Below, in pieces: positions 10,940 to 22,500 of a stretch of DNA of 64,000 nucleotides. Numbering within the stretch: the first letter of the stretch is position 1; each line of letters starts with the position of its first letter. A model generated the notes under the pieces. The model was given only the letters and a program-made list of their open reading frames with translations, was not told where the DNA came from and ran no database searches. Both the position numbers and the translations under genes were made by a program. Origin of the DNA: Athripsodes cinereus (Eukaryota > Arthropoda > Insecta > Trichoptera > Leptoceridae); NCBI GenBank assembly GCA_947579605.1, contig OX388310.1:4340001-4404000 (forward strand). The letters are read 5' to 3'.

Positions 10940-11362
10940 ATTACTGGATATATTCAAAACATGGCCCAATCAAAAACATTGCCATACACGCAAAAACACG
11001 TATCAAAGACTATATGTGACAGATACATATTTCAGGCTAAAAGACATTCTGTCTATTCATTAAGCTACTGGAAATTGAACAATTCAATTGTCTCCAGAGA
11101 TAATAGATACAAATTGCGTTGAAGTAACTTAATTATGTATGTGAAATCGGTTCCGACCATAGCATCACCTTAATTTTAATAGAGCTTTGCTAGTATGTGC
11201 TTAGACCAACTACAATTATACTGATTTACAATTTTTTTTACCACAATTCATTTTGATGTTGATAAATGGTCCTGAATACTCTTCTTTACGTCACTGCTTT
11301 ACCTGTTTTGGTTTTAAAAAATATTTTGTTATTGCTTTTCAATCCTTTGCTTAAAAAAATCA
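10940..11362. other. No recognised feature
   Basis: AT-rich, nothing supported. Confidence 0.4.
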
Positions 11363-11529
11363 AATGGAAATTACTGATAAGGAGTACCACTTAATACTTT
11401 AACTAGTTGTTAAATAGATCATCAAGTAGGTAATATGTAAAGGTAACTCATTTTTCCATAAACTTCGACAAAATTGCATTTTGAGACACAAAGTATTTTT
11501 GTAATTTATTTTTTACACAAAGTATGTTT

Positions 11530-11612
11530 CTTACATGCAGCTGATCTGCTGGCTACCCCACTTGTGGGATATGCCGTGATGGTATAGTAGTATAGTAGTA
11601 GTAGTAAGTATT
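11530..11612 (+). repeat. SINE-A 3' end (duplicated again at 12015-12097)
   Basis: TGCAGCTGATCTGCTGGCTA, CCCCACTTGTGGGATATGCC and GTGATGGTATAG lead into a mixed TAG/TATAG tail. It is the 3' half of the 255-bp SINE-A defined at 23114-23368. Confidence 0.8.
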
Positions 11613-11636
11613 TGGTTAAATTTTTTTTTTTTTTTT

Positions 11637-11713
11637 AAAGATATATCTGGGTTTTGTCATAAACCCAAATACAACCTTATACACCTTTCACAGTAAGCTA
11701 AAAGCTTGTGAAA
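11637..11713 (-). repeat. SINE-B 3' fragment (duplicated again at 12122-12198)
   Basis: AGATATATCTGGGTTTTGTC, ACACCTTTCACAGTAAGCTA and AGCTTGTG match the SINE-B body; the tRNA-like head is missing. The long T run before it is the SINE-B tail on this strand. Confidence 0.7.
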
Positions 11714-12346
11714 ACATACATATACAAGGTAACTATTGAAGTACAATCATAATGATCTGTTAACCGCAATGGTGTATTTGAAGGAATGAGAATATCACAA
11801 ATGATACCTACTGTACACGAGTGCACTCAGTAAAATCCTGAAGTCTGAATGGAAATTACTGATAAGGAGTACAACTTAATACTTTAACTAGTTGTTAAAT
11901 AGATCATCAAGTAGGTAATATGTAAAGGTAACTCATTTTTCCATAAACTTCGACAAAATTGCATTTTGAGACACAAAGTATTTTTGTAATTTATTTTTTA
12001 CACAAAGTATGTTTCTTACATGCAGCTGATCTGCTGGCTACCCCACTTGTGGGATATGCCGTGATGGTATAGTAGTATAGTAGTAGTAGTAAGTATTTGG
12101 TTAAATTTTTTTTTTTTTTTTAAAGATATATCTGGGTTTTGTCATAAACCCAAATACAACCTTATACACCTTTCACAGTAAGCTAAAAGCTTGTGAAAAC
12201 ATACATATACAAGGTAACTATTGAAGTACAATCATAATGATCTGTTAACCGCAATGGTGTATTTGAAGGAATGAGAATATCACAAATGATACCTACTGTA
12301 CACGAGTGCACTCAGTAAAATCCTGAAGTCTTTCTTTATAATAGAG

Positions 12347-12500
12347 TTGAAAAGACGCTATTCCTGTCTGTGCCATGTTTCATTGAGAACGTCTAAAAAA
12401 GCACAGCTGATATTATTTTGTCCACAAGTTATCCAACTACCTAGACTTCTCTATTATACAATACATCGTTCCTGTTATGACGACGATATAAGAACGTCAG
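12347..12500 (+). pseudogene. RTE-D C-terminal remnant
   Basis: The frame reads CHVSLRTSKKAQLILFCPQV and then YYTIHRSCYDDDIRTSGINK. The intact relative at 35671-35872 (minus) reads RALFFRPQVF...FTIHRSYDNEIRAQGMSWKE, so the order and the TIHRSYD block agree. It is degraded and continues into unrelated sequence. Confidence 0.5.
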
Positions 12501-12569
12501 GAATAAATAAAACAAATGAAACGTGGTTTTCACTTTGTGTGTGTGAACGATTAGATTATAATATTTGAT

Positions 12570-13310
12570 GTACGATAGATGAAACAAAAGTTTTTGGTAC
12601 AATATATCGACCGTAGAATGATGTAAAGTGAATTAATACCAAATTCTATAGAATAATAATATATCTTCTATTTCACTTGCCGATAGATACTATAATTCTC
12701 TCTACTAGGTACGTATTTTCATTCTTCTGGATATAAAAAGAAAAATCCTTAATATTTAAGGTTGCTTTCGTTTATTTGTATAATCAAGAAGTGTGAAAGT
12801 GGAGTTGTAGAGGCCTACATGAATAATTCACAACTATCCTTTTCATCTATCTTTCTACAACCTCATGTCCGGCATAATGTTACGACGACTAACAAAGAGG
12901 AGAAAACTGAATAGAGAACCGATGATATTACCGATGCTATTTTATTCATATTATTATACATATGTTCGTTAGTTATTCAGCAAGTTTATATACTTATTTA
13001 TTATAAAATAAAGATAACAATGAGTGATATGACGGTTAGACACATGAACATGGTTGAAGAAGGGTAAAAAAGTATAAATGCAGTTGTTATACATAAGATG
13101 TTAGAAAGATAAAGTGCGTGGAAGTATGGTAATTTCGTTGTTTATTTATTTTAGTGGGGAGACTGTGAAATATTCCAAATTCTTATACCTTTTTCAAAAT
13201 CTGGTGACAACAAGGGTGTAAAAATTTTGATGGCAGGAAATTCCAAAATCCGTGACCTAAAAAAAGCTCTCACTTGGAAAATTGATCAACAATACCAAAT
13301 AGCGAAAATT
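12570..13310. other. No recognised feature
   Basis: AT-rich, no gene or repeat recognised. Confidence 0.4.
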
Positions 13311-13319
13311 GGAATACAA

Positions 13320-13485
13320 AAATAAAGACATTTTACATCTTAAATTCAGCGATGAGGCTTGCCACCCATCCTGAATGTCTTGGTTTTATATTGGCACGAA
13401 GAGGACAGTTTGCATGTTCCTTACATGCAGCTGATCTGCTGGCTACCCCACTTGTGGGATATGCCGTGATGGTATAGATAGAGAT
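13320..13485 (+). repeat. SINE-A copy (3' two thirds)
   Basis: From ACATTTTACATCTTAAATTC through GCCACCCATCCTGAATGTCT to GGGATATGCCGTGATGGTAT with an ATAG/AGAG tail. A reading frame ending ATPLVGYAVMV-stop is open through this copy as in several others. Confidence 0.8.
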
Positions 13486-13554
13486 AGAGAGATTTATTTT
13501 ATTCTTCACTGTACATTGGTTACAATATAACACAATAACAGTGTCATATAAATA

Positions 13555-13615
13555 TCAGTTATACAATTCAATGTACAGAGGGCGAGTTTATCGCTAAAAT
13601 GCGATGTTTTCCAAC
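13555..13615 (-). repeat. LINE 3'-end remnant
   Basis: The minus strand reads DKLALCTLN before an AT-rich tail. A matching stretch (GATAAACTCGCCCTTTGTAT) occurs on the plus strand at 18248-18267. This is a recurrent 3' end of a LINE family not otherwise present. Confidence 0.35.
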
Positions 13616-13959
13616 TAACCCGGATGTCTTGTGATGTCTTCCAACTAATTCGTGAAGTTTGTGGAACGAAAGCTGGAGTAATAACAAGAATGAAAATAAA
13701 CGTACTACTGTGTTTTAGGTATATGGAAAAAGACAGAATGGCAAAGAATATAAACATGTATGGCTGAGAGACGTGGCAATCAGAAGATTAAATGACGATA
13801 TCATAATTATAAATCTTTCGGGGCGGTTATGTGCCGAACACATTGAATACTATCGTTTTGTTTCGCCTGTAGATGGGGAAGGTTGCCAAAATTAATAGCG
13901 ATTATAAAAAAACGAGTAACAGATAAAACATAGTATAAATACTTAACAGAATTGTTCTG

Positions 13960-14015
13960 ATTGAGGGAGGCTGGTTTCTGCGCTGTGTTCCCGACGGAAG
14001 GGCTAGAAGGCGAAA
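13960..14015 (+). repeat. RTE-D 3'-end shard
   Basis: GAGGGAGGCTGGTTTCTGCG followed by a CCCGA-rich stretch matches the 3' end of RTE-D seen at 32531-32600. Confidence 0.4.
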
Positions 14016-14499
14016 AGAAGATCCGATTTCATTTTAACAATAATTAATATCGTTATTTATTCCAACCATTAACTTATTAATCCTTTTTAAGCTAAATTTG
14101 TGTTTTTAAGTTAAATATATTACTTTGTCTACCATCATCTATAATAATATATTTTTTATAGATGATCAATTATCAAACTGTTTATATTTGAAACATTATC
14201 TTTTGTTACAAATGAGTTATATTTGAATTTATTTATTAATCCCTAGAGTTTATCAATAGCAACAAAATATTGACTACGGAAAACTATAAAAAATATTTAG
14301 TATGTACGTAAATTATTACCCATAAGACCTGGCTTCAGAAGATAATGGTCTTTAAATGAACAAGTTAATATAATCAAATTAAAATTATAACGTTTTTGAT
14401 AAAACTGAAAAAATATGGGCATTTCAGTCTAGAAATATGACTATTTCTTCATATTTTATTGAACCGTTCTTGTCCAGTTTTTAAAATAAATAAACATCA

Positions 14500-14610
14500 A
14501 CTATACCATCACGGCATTTCCTACAAGTGGGGTAGCGAGCAGACCAGCTTCATGTTATAAACATCAAAGGTGTTCCCTCCGTGCCAATAAAAAAATAAGA
14601 CGTTCAGGAA
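14500..14610 (-). repeat. SINE-A copy, truncated
   Basis: ACTATACCATCACGGCATTT, AAGTGGGGTAGCGAGCAGAC and CCGTGCCAATAAAAAAATAA align with the SINE-A 3' half in reverse complement. Confidence 0.7.
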
Positions 14611-14784
14611 GGATAACAAATCCATCTATAACGTGTTTTTTTTTCGCGTGGTGGAATTTAGTATGTCAAATGCCTTTATTTTTCGAAATTCGATTATTAC
14701 AGGCATTAAATTATTCTAGCAAAATTGTGGTAGATGCCTTGATAGTATAATTAGATGATCATTATTATTCACCCTACAACACTC

Positions 14785-14855
14785 ATCTCGGTAGCACTGG
14801 GCAGAAACCTGACTCCTCCATTCAGAGTCATCTATTCCCACGACTTAGAGCTCTG
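14785..14855 (-). repeat. RTE-D 3'-end shard
   Basis: GGCAGAAACCTGACTCCTCC and ATTCAGAGTCATCTATTCCC correspond to the minus-strand RTE-D end at 35684-35750. Confidence 0.4.
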
Positions 14856-14900
14856 ATATTGATGTGATAAATATTTTATATTATTTTTTTTAAATGAACA

Positions 14901-15112
14901 TCAGGCACCCTGGACTGCCCATCGCCATCGCGGAGGGTTGGACCGAAGGCACAAATGGCAGAGGCCGACCAAGAAACGCTTTTATGGACCAACTGAAGAG
15001 GATCATGAGCTGAAGGGACTGACTGAGAATAGGGAGGAATGGAGAAGAAAATCCAAACTCGTTGCAGACCAGTCCAATGGATTGTAACCCATTATATAAT
15101 TTTATAAATGAA
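14901..15112 (+). pseudogene. RTE-C C-terminal remnant
   Basis: The plus strand encodes HPGLPIAIAEGWTEGTNGRG then RPRNAFMDQLKRIMS and, after frame breaks, a TGCAGACCAGTCCAATGGAT ending. The minus-strand copy at 38163-38500 has HPGLLIAIAEGRTEGTNGRG RPRDAYMDQLKRDMN in the same order. Deletions near 15010 break the frame. Confidence 0.75.
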
Positions 15113-15119
15113 CATATTT

Positions 15120-15755
15120 ATAAACAGGCATTAAACTTTTTAGGAGATTACAATAAAACGCCTTAAATAATGTTTCTCAAACAATTTGAACAAACATAAA
15201 CAACGAAACAGCTCGAGATAATCGAGAAACATATTTTTTATTTCGTTACCCTTAGAAATTATTATTACCCAATATAATTAATAACAAGACGTCCGTTGTT
15301 ATCTTTCGATCGAGTAATATAATTTAGTGGTATTTGGGAATATTTTCTCCATCAATAATGTTATCTTAATCTTATTTTCTAATAAAATCTTTAATAACGC
15401 TCTATGATACGCATACGATTTCTACTTTCATACAAAATAGAAAACTACTATTTCTATGATTTTTTTTAACATGAAACTGGAGTTTTGATAGACCCTAATA
15501 CATTCCTGATATCTTTCCTCGCACTAAGCAATTAGCTTTTATCCTAATGGTATATTAGCTTGACAGTAAGATTCGAATCCTGGATCTTTCGATTAATAGT
15601 CCGAAAACATCAGACCATCGACTATCTCACAAAAGTTAGCAACAACTGCTTATAATTTATTTAGTAAAACTATCTCTAAAATTCAGTAAAATCTAGTTTA
15701 AATTGGCGTATATTTCACTATATTATGGATGTAGCATTAAAAATATTTTAAGGAA
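15120..15755. other. AT-rich, with one B-box-like site
   Basis: At 15570-15590 AGATTCGAATCCTGG resembles a tRNA B box and could mark an old tRNA-derived SINE, but no body or second box was convincing. Otherwise featureless. Confidence 0.3.
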
Positions 15756-15759
15756 TTGT

Positions 15760-16481
15760 GAAACAATTACTTACTTACTTTCCGTGTCCATAATCATCTA
15801 TACTCTGTCCCTCCAGTAGTTCGCAGCCAAAATGGCATTGTCATTAGCTCGCCATAGATCTTCCTCAGAGCACCTCCCTCCCATAAGCGGGCAATTCAGC
15901 AGGTGTGTCATGTTCTGGGTTTCCCCACAGTCGCACTTCACATCCTGGCCGGCCTCCAGCATTCCCCATCTGTCCAGGTTCACCCTGCATCTTCCTACGC
16001 CTGTCCTCAGTCTGTTCAGGGATTTCCAGGTTGCATATGGTAGTTGGTGACCTGTTGGAAGTTCCTCTGTTGGTTTGGGTAGATTTTCATTTCCCAAGTG
16101 TTCTTTCCACAACTCAACTCTTCTCCCTTTGCTGGTTGAGGTTGATACCGTTGGGTTCCTGAGGAAGCTGTTTCTAGACTTGAGCCTTGAGGGCGGGGGG
16201 ATGTGGCCATATAGCGGATGTCGAGGGTCATCTTGCTGTCTCCTTTTTTCCTCCTCAGAGGCTACCACTCTTCGTATATGTGGTGGTGCTATCCCAGTTA
16301 GTAATTGGTTTTTATCCACAGGAGTAGGTCTAAGGCATCCAGTTATGAGTCTATTAGTTTCGTTCAAAGCAACATCTACGTTTCTAGTATGACAAGATTG
16401 AGACCAAACTGGGGCCGCATACTCAGCTGCCCAGTAGCAGAGTGCAAGTCCTGAAGTTCTAAGGACAGATGGAAACAATTA
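15760..16481 (-). mobile_element. 5'-truncated LINE with 10-bp target-site duplication
   Basis: The insertion 15770-16471 is flanked by GAAACAATTA at 15760-15769 and 16472-16481. The 3' end lies on the left with an (AAGT)n-type tail (CTTACTTACTTAC on the plus strand). It is 702 bp long and carries an uninterrupted coding 3' end, so it is fairly young. Confidence 0.88.
15798..16471 (-). pseudogene. LINE ORF2 C-terminus with cysteine cluster (jockey-like)
   Basis: A long intact frame on the minus strand begins beyond the truncation point and reads LRTSGLALCYWAAEYAAPVW, then LNETNRLITGCLRPTPV, LLTGIAPPHIRRVVASEEE, LNRLRTGVGRCRVNLDRWGM, and ends VKCDCGETQNMTHLLNCPLM and ILAANYWRDRV. The 'YAAPVW' block and the closing C-x-C-G-x5-H-x3-C-P knuckle are the usual C-terminal domain of jockey-like LINE reverse transcriptases, after the polymerase domain. 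About 225 codons are open; the endonuclease and RT cores are missing through truncation. The annotated start at 16478 lies in the target duplication and is not a biological start. Confidence 0.85.
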
Positions 16482-16488
16482 TCAAACA

Positions 16489-16645
16489 TATAGAAGGAGG
16501 CCACACATATTATGTAGCTCACTGCACGGGGGCTTGCACATAGTTGAGGATTGCTCGAGGTGCCGACAGATGGTATACAGAACGAGGCATGATGGTCACG
16601 ATCCTCAGAATTGAGGGACCGACGGAGATGATGATGATAATGAGA
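16489..16645 (+). repeat. LINE 3' end with (GAT)n tail
   Basis: ATACAGAACGAGGCATGATG, CACGATCCTCAGAATTGAGG and GACCGACGGAGATGATGATG look like a LINE 3' UTR closing in a GAT microsatellite, similar to the tails of RTE-D copies at 32590 and 35670. The younger insertion 15770-16471 lies just to its left. Confidence 0.4.
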
Positions 16646-16649
16646 TTAT

Positions 16650-17028
16650 ACAAAGTCACACATTTTCCACACTTATTTTTACGATAATACCTTATAAATA
16701 TCAACTTATGTAAAAATGAAAAATAAAGTCAAATATGAAAATATTGTAACATGCAAATCACAGAGGGTTAATTGGATTTCAGAAGGAAATAATATATCCA
16801 ATTAAAAGCCAAGAAACAATGAGAAATGTTCCTCTCAAATTGTTGGTTATATGAATTTGTATATAAATATTACATGAGATTAAATCTGTAAATTGGATAT
16901 GTCATATGCTATACTCTAATCTAAAGATTATATTTATATTACCTAAATCACTCGCAAACGAGTGGATGGCCTTGAGAAAAATAAAATAGAATAGAATATA
17001 TTTATATTACGTACCTACCTATATAATT
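16650..17028. other. No recognised feature
   Basis: AT-rich, nothing supported. Confidence 0.4.
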
Positions 17029-17029
17029 T

Positions 17030-17440
17030 ATGTTATGAATTTTTTGACACAATTGGATGTCGGGGACTGGATTTTTTACTTACTAGAAGTGTAGATGTCA
17101 AACATATTTTTGAACTACTATAGATTAATCATTCCAACTGATCACACTCATCCATAGTCAACCTATTTGAATAGGTATTAACTAGGTAGGTAAGTTGTAT
17201 ATGATACACATACATATGTATGTGAACTTCCTTAAGGAGTGCACAACAAAGCCTAAGTCGATTCATAAGCGTCGAAACTCTGTGTTCTGCACTCCTTAAG
17301 GAAGTTCACATATGTATGTGTATAATATACAACATACCTACCTAGTTAATACCTATTCAAATAGGTTGACTATGGATGAGTGTGATCAGTTGGAATGATT
17401 AATCTATAGTAGTTCAAAAATATGTTTTACCTATATAATA
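17030..17440. mobile_element. Foldback family M, copy 1 (near-complete hairpin)
   Basis: Left arm runs from GAATTTTTTGACACAATTGG and GTGTAGATGTCAAACATATT to CTTCCTTAAGGAGTGCACAA; the right arm (from about 17285) is its complement back to TATAGTAGTTCAAAAATATG. The loop carries AAGCCTAAGTCGATTCATAA. The right arm lacks the outermost ~50 bases. Related copies: 27987-28290, 35538-36026, 62524-62822. No coding capacity. Confidence 0.85.
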
Positions 17441-17444
17441 TTAT

Positions 17445-20045
17445 AAGAGATGTATGGTATCTCTGAATTTCGTAAAAACAAAACATGTCACTTACCCACA
17501 AAAGTTGACTGAGCTATAGATTATGCCAAAATTTTGTTGTTTTTGAGTAATGTAACATAGTTATGTCCAAGTCTATGGTGTTCATTCTAATGTAACAATT
17601 TTATTGAATATTCGGTTTTATTCGACTTATCCATAATCCACTTCATCGCCAATTATTATTATTATTAAGAATGGGCAATTTGTGGTATAACATTTCACAA
17701 TACGACACCCTAAGGACCTTTAAAGTTTCTTCTGTATAGATCTTGGAAGTCACAAATGTAACGTAAAATAAAATGGGATTACACCAGATAAGTTCTGTGT
17801 TTATATTACGTAATACTGGCTACAATAATAATATGTTTCTGTTGTGGAAAATAATGAAAATGTGCTTTACTACTTGGACTATAAAAAATAAAAACAACAT
17901 GATTTATTTCGCCCTCAATTTGGTGAGTCAATAATTATTTTTGGGTAAATACAAATTCGTTCACGACGCTTCCCTCGTAGGAAGTTCAAAGCATCATTGG
18001 ATGAACTGGGTTACAGTTGATGTGCACGGATAAGAATTCTATGGGAAGTCAGGACCCGCCAACGGATGTATAGTTACAGCTATTGTTGCCAATTCCTTTA
18101 GGTAGTAGACAGAAAGGAACAAGCGCACTGCTCTCCTTGAATACACATTTTGTTACCAATACTGCAATAGGTAAACATTTCTTCTATTATTTTATGAAGA
18201 ACCTATAATATAGGGCTAGGTTAATTAGGAGAGATATCACCTTTGCGATAAACTCGCCCTTTGTATATTGATTGGTTTTAATTTGAATGTGTTTCTCTTT
18301 AAAAAAAATTATTTTAATCAATATACAGAAAAAGTGAATGAATAAAAAAAAAATATATTGTTTAGTGCAAGGAGATTGTAATACAAACAATTTTTACTTT
18401 AAACATATTCTTAAAAAAAGGAAGATGTTTTCACTAACCTACTTCATTTAGGGCAAAAAAATTTAAAGTAAAAAATAAATAATATCAATATATTTAACTA
18501 ACAAAAAATTCAATTAATTTTATAATTTTTATATTAAATTCATAAACATACAAAAAATATTACATTAAATATCATTTAGATCACAAAATATGTAAAAAAT
18601 GGAAAAATATGCTGATGGAAAAGTATAAAAAAATAATTTATTAAATAGTCCAGTATAAACTTGATTAAGAACAACTTAATAATAGTAGAACTCCATTTTC
18701 TCTATACGTCCATAAGATATAAGAATATTTTAGTTAATAAATTCCGAAAGGTTTCTTCAGGGAAGAATAGAAATGATTTCATCAATATTCAGAACGTTTG
18801 ATATTCATCACACAATGCCCATATATTTTACATTTCCTTCCACATCTCTCACTACATATTCGTACTCCATTTCATCATAATAATATTATTGTGCCAAATG
18901 TTACACATCTTCGTAGGTACTAGCAAAATATGTTGCAAACTTATAAATAAAGCTGGTAGTCGTGTGGCGAAATACCGGATAACCAATATTTATGACGAAA
19001 TCCTAAAGCGAATGTTCGGATAGATTAGGCTAAATCTCTCAAAGCATGACTTCTCTTGTATTTTAGTAGATTGAGTGTATTATTCAATCTTCAATTTGTA
19101 ACCCGTGTAAGAACGGGAAATGAAGGCATTCATTCGAATATTTCTTCGGAGAATGCTCCGAATTGTCACCGAATGATTGAAGATTGGTGATTAATATTGA
19201 TGTTCGCATCCTACTATCTGGACGCACCCCATCATAACAAAACACACAAGTTACAAGAAAACCAGTATTCACTATGAAAACTTGTATTTCTTGTAGGTAT
19301 TGCCGTAAAGAAATGTATGCATAATTTGAATTGTCAAATTTAGTATTCTACCAATCAAGTAATAATATCTTACATAAAATTAAGTATTTTAATTTCATAC
19401 ACTCACAAAAAGATGTTCTACAATTTAATAAATAAAATAAATCCTTTTTCATAAACATTGACTGCAACTAGCCTTTGAGCAATGGCGTTTGAGAGCCTAT
19501 ATTAGCTTAGTTTATTAATAATACTCACAATGCACCATTTTCAAGACATAAGTTTAATATCAAAGCTAATTAATTATGTTTCTACTTTTAACGTACACAA
19601 GTGTACCTATGTTTAATAAGTAAAAGAAGGTATAAAGGTAGGTATTTGTCGTACCTGTATTTTATGTACAGTCTATCCAATAAAATAATATATATGTCTA
19701 GGTACTATGTATCTATTGTTTTCGCCATTGCATTTACATAAGTATAAACCAAGGCAAGAGCAGGACGGTGCTATGTAGAAAATACAACATCTGTTCTTGT
19801 CATTTAAGTCGTATTGTCTCTTAAACAATAATACTCAACGTAACATAGATAGGTACTCGCAAAAGCTGAGCATTGTTAATCAAATTTAACCTTAATTTTT
19901 TTAATCCGTTAAAGAAAAAAAAAACACTTATTAACTCGTTAATTTAACTGCTATTTTTATTCAAACCCTGATTTTTTTTAATGTAACGCAAATTACAGAA
20001 CTTCGGATAGTTTCCAAAGAACAGCAGAACGGTAGCATGAAAGTA
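17445..20045. other. AT-rich interval without genes
   Basis: A LINE-tail remnant sits at 18205-18275 (AGGAGAGATATCACC, GATAAACTCGCCC). Poly-A/T runs are frequent. No coding frame with a recognisable domain was found. Confidence 0.4.
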
Positions 20046-20052
20046 AAATTAC

Positions 20053-20727
20053 TACTACTATACTACTACTATACCATCACGGCATATCCCACAAGTGGGG
20101 TAGCCAGCAGACCAGCTGTACAGTAGTGGCCATAAGTACGGAAACGCTTAACAAAATGTATGAAAATGATCAAAATTAGGTGTATTTTTCTTTTTGTGTG
20201 GACAACAAAGGAATAAATAAATATTAAAATGTTAAAATAATTACTTCAATATTTACAAAACCAAAACAAAAAACAAGAATTTCAATCATTAACGGGCATC
20301 TCATAATGGGCTATCAAGACTCATTAATATTGGTGGTTGAATTGAAACCACCATTAAATGATAAAAAAGCGATGACTCATCCAAAAAATAATAGAATTTC
20401 AAAAAGAATAATGCTAGTGACACATTTCAACCATAAAAATAAAATATTTTTATGAATAAATGCATTAAAAACTTAACTTTTCAAGCAATTTAAACAAAAT
20501 TTTAAGCGTTTCCATTCTTATGGCCACTACTGTATGTAGGAAACAAGCAAGTTGTCCTCTCCGTGCCAATGTAAAATCAAGACATTCAGGATGCGTGGCA
20601 AACCTCTTCGCTGAATTTAAGATGTAAAATATCTTAATTTTTTCGAACACCTGCCTTTTACAGGACACTCGAAAACTTACGGAGAAGAATGGGAGACCAA
20701 TTCTTTACCGGGTACTCCACGGGATTA
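20053..20727 (-). repeat. SINE-A copy split by a Tc1/mariner-type MITE
   Basis: The 3' part (20053-20120) has TAG repeats, CCATCACGGCATATCCCACA and GTGGGGTAGCCAGCAGACCA. The 5' part resumes at 20535 with AAGCAAGTTGTCCTCTCCGT and runs to TTTACCGGGTACTCCACGGG. Removing 20121-20532 and one TA restores the SINE. Confidence 0.88.
20119..20534. mobile_element. Tc1/mariner-type MITE with TA target duplication
   Basis: A 412-bp element (20121-20532) starts CAGTAGTGGCCATAAG and ends with the complement (CTTATGGCCACTACTG). The terminal inverted repeats extend about 31 bp with a few mismatches, through GGAAACGCTTAA. It is flanked by TA on both sides, the Tc1/mariner signature. The interior is AT-rich with no transposase frame, so it is non-autonomous. 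Confidence 0.92.
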
Positions 20728-20734
20728 CTACTTC

Positions 20735-20860
20735 TATACCGTCATGCCATATCCCAAATTTTGGGATGGCCAGCAGATGAGCTGTATGTAATAAAAAATA
20801 AACATGCAAGCTGTCCTCTCTATGCCCGTCGCTGACATTAAGATGTAAAATTTCTTTATT
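20735..20860 (-). repeat. SINE-A copy, diverged
   Basis: ACTATACCGTCATGCCATAT, AAACATGCAAGCTGTCCTCT and CGCTGACATTAAGATGTAAA align to SINE-A with many changes, so it is older than the full copy. Confidence 0.65.
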
Positions 20861-21204
20861 AGGAGAATCATTGCCCTGTAACTGCCCATAATAGATACGC
20901 TTAGAGAATATGAGAGAGATCTGTGTTCAGCAATTGAAAACAAAGCTTTAAAAGGACCTAAAGCACGGAAGTTATAAATGTTTCACTTCGTTAATTAACA
21001 GTTAACGAATTAATAAATTAATGTCTTAGTTTTATATTCACATTATCATAATATCTATTCATTTACCTTTCTTCTCCTCCTGCAATATTTATTTCGTTAC
21101 ATAAAGGGCTCGAATGCAAAGGCACATCGATCTTATATAATTGAAATTAAGAAAACGACACTTTTAAGTTCTAATTGAGTTGTTTTTGATACCAAATCAG
21201 TTTT

Positions 21205-21430
21205 TTTTTATTCACATGAAGATAGATCTAAAGACCTTCATTATCTCGATACCATGGTTCAGCCAGCGAAATACGAACGTCGTTGACTTTCAAACGAGTT
21301 AACCAACTTCGTTCACTAGTATTCTCTCGACACTAGAGACTCTCGACATCATCAGGCGATTAGTAAAAAGTGAAACAAGATACAGAGACACTTATCACCT
21401 GATGATGGAGTAGATAGTCTCCAAATACTA
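21205..21430. repeat. Imperfect inverted repeat (foldback relic)
   Basis: Arms include TCGACATCATCAGGCGATTA (21342-21361) against CACCTGATGATGGAGTAGAT (21396-21415), extended outward by TTCACTAGTATTCTC against AAATACTAGTAAGTT. A second weak inverted repeat lies at 21545-21662 (CTACTATAGATTAAAC against GTTTAATCTATAGTCG). Confidence 0.45.
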
Positions 21431-21669
21431 GTAAGTTAACTACATACTATGGTTTTTTTTTCAATTTATCTTGAAATGAATTTCCAACAAGTACTTTCGG
21501 TCAGTACTATCGTTTTTTTTTAAATACGAACAGTTTTGGAATAACTGCAAACAAGCACTGCGTTCTACTATAGATTAAACCAATACCAAGACTTCTGAGG
21601 TCATTATCAGAAAATTATCGAGATTGAACTATCTCATGTTTGTTTAATCTATAGTCGAACGTAATCCTT

Positions 21670-22320
21670 GTTTCAATTTATCATTTTACAAAATTCTACT
21701 TCTTGAGTCCCAATACAATAAAAACCAACATTTTTGAATTCATGGTTTTATATTTGTGAAAAATGGATCTATGTGTCTTTGCATGTGAAAGCCTTATACA
21801 GTATGCTATATTATTTACATATTCAGTAAACATTCTCCAACAGACCTTGTCAAACGGTGCATTTCTTGGAAAGTAATTAAGTTGAGCTGATATTATGATG
21901 CAACAAAACACGGTTTTATTTACTGAATACTAAGAAGGAATTCATTTGAATAATAATGCACGTATTTATATAAAACACTTACTTGAGATAAACTGTAATG
22001 CTTGTGAATTTGTACTAGAATGAAAGTAATAAACGACAAAGACAATAATATAATATATTCCTTTTCATTCGTCCATGTATATTTTCACGAAATCTTATAC
22101 AATCAAAGTGAATTTTCTGCTCTTAATGAATATTCAAATCGTCATCCTCAAGTTTTAAAACTCGTTAAATTATGTAAAACATTCAGGATTGATGGCACAT
22201 CTCATCTTTTATTTGAGCTATAAAATTTTCGAAGACTTTTTCAAAAATTTCAATCAATCAATCGCATAATAACGTATTAGAAAATTCTAGTCTATTTGAA
22301 AACGAAATATGAATGAGAAA
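21670..22320. other. No recognised feature
   Basis: AT-rich; short open frames here have no recognised domain. Confidence 0.4.
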
Positions 22321-22329
22321 AAAATACAT

Positions 22330-22500
22330 AATGATTTACGAACTCTAGAGGGTGTGGATGTGATTAAGGCAGGGTTTAAGACCCTATTGTTCAGGAGGTG
22401 TTATGATTCTGGAATGGGCCCTTGTGGTGGTTTTTCCACAAAACATCGCATGTTTAAAAAATTGACAATTGATTATTATTATTTTCAATATGTCACAAAC
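22330..22500 (+). pseudogene. LINE C-terminal remnant (jockey/CR1-like), copy 2
   Basis: The frame reads DLRTLEGVDVIKAGFKTLLF then RRCYDSGMGPCGGFSTKHRM FKKLTIDYYYF, matching 5964-6120. The shared reading past the usual stop shows both derive from the same master. No catalytic part is present. Confidence 0.55.

Larger units (their letters stand above)
11363..12331. repeat. 485-bp tandem duplication
   Basis: Unit 1 (11363-11847) and unit 2 (11848-12331) follow each other head to tail with a period of 485 bp. Only one difference was seen (GAGTACCACTT against GAGTACAACTT). Each unit holds a SINE-A 3' end (11530-11612, 12015-12097), a poly-T, and an inverted SINE-B fragment (11637-11713, 12122-12198). 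Near identity means a very recent event or an assembly artefact. Confidence 0.9.

Noticed and set aside
15570..15590. tRNA gene
   Set aside because: Only a B-box-like word; no acceptor stem, anticodon arm or A box could be found.
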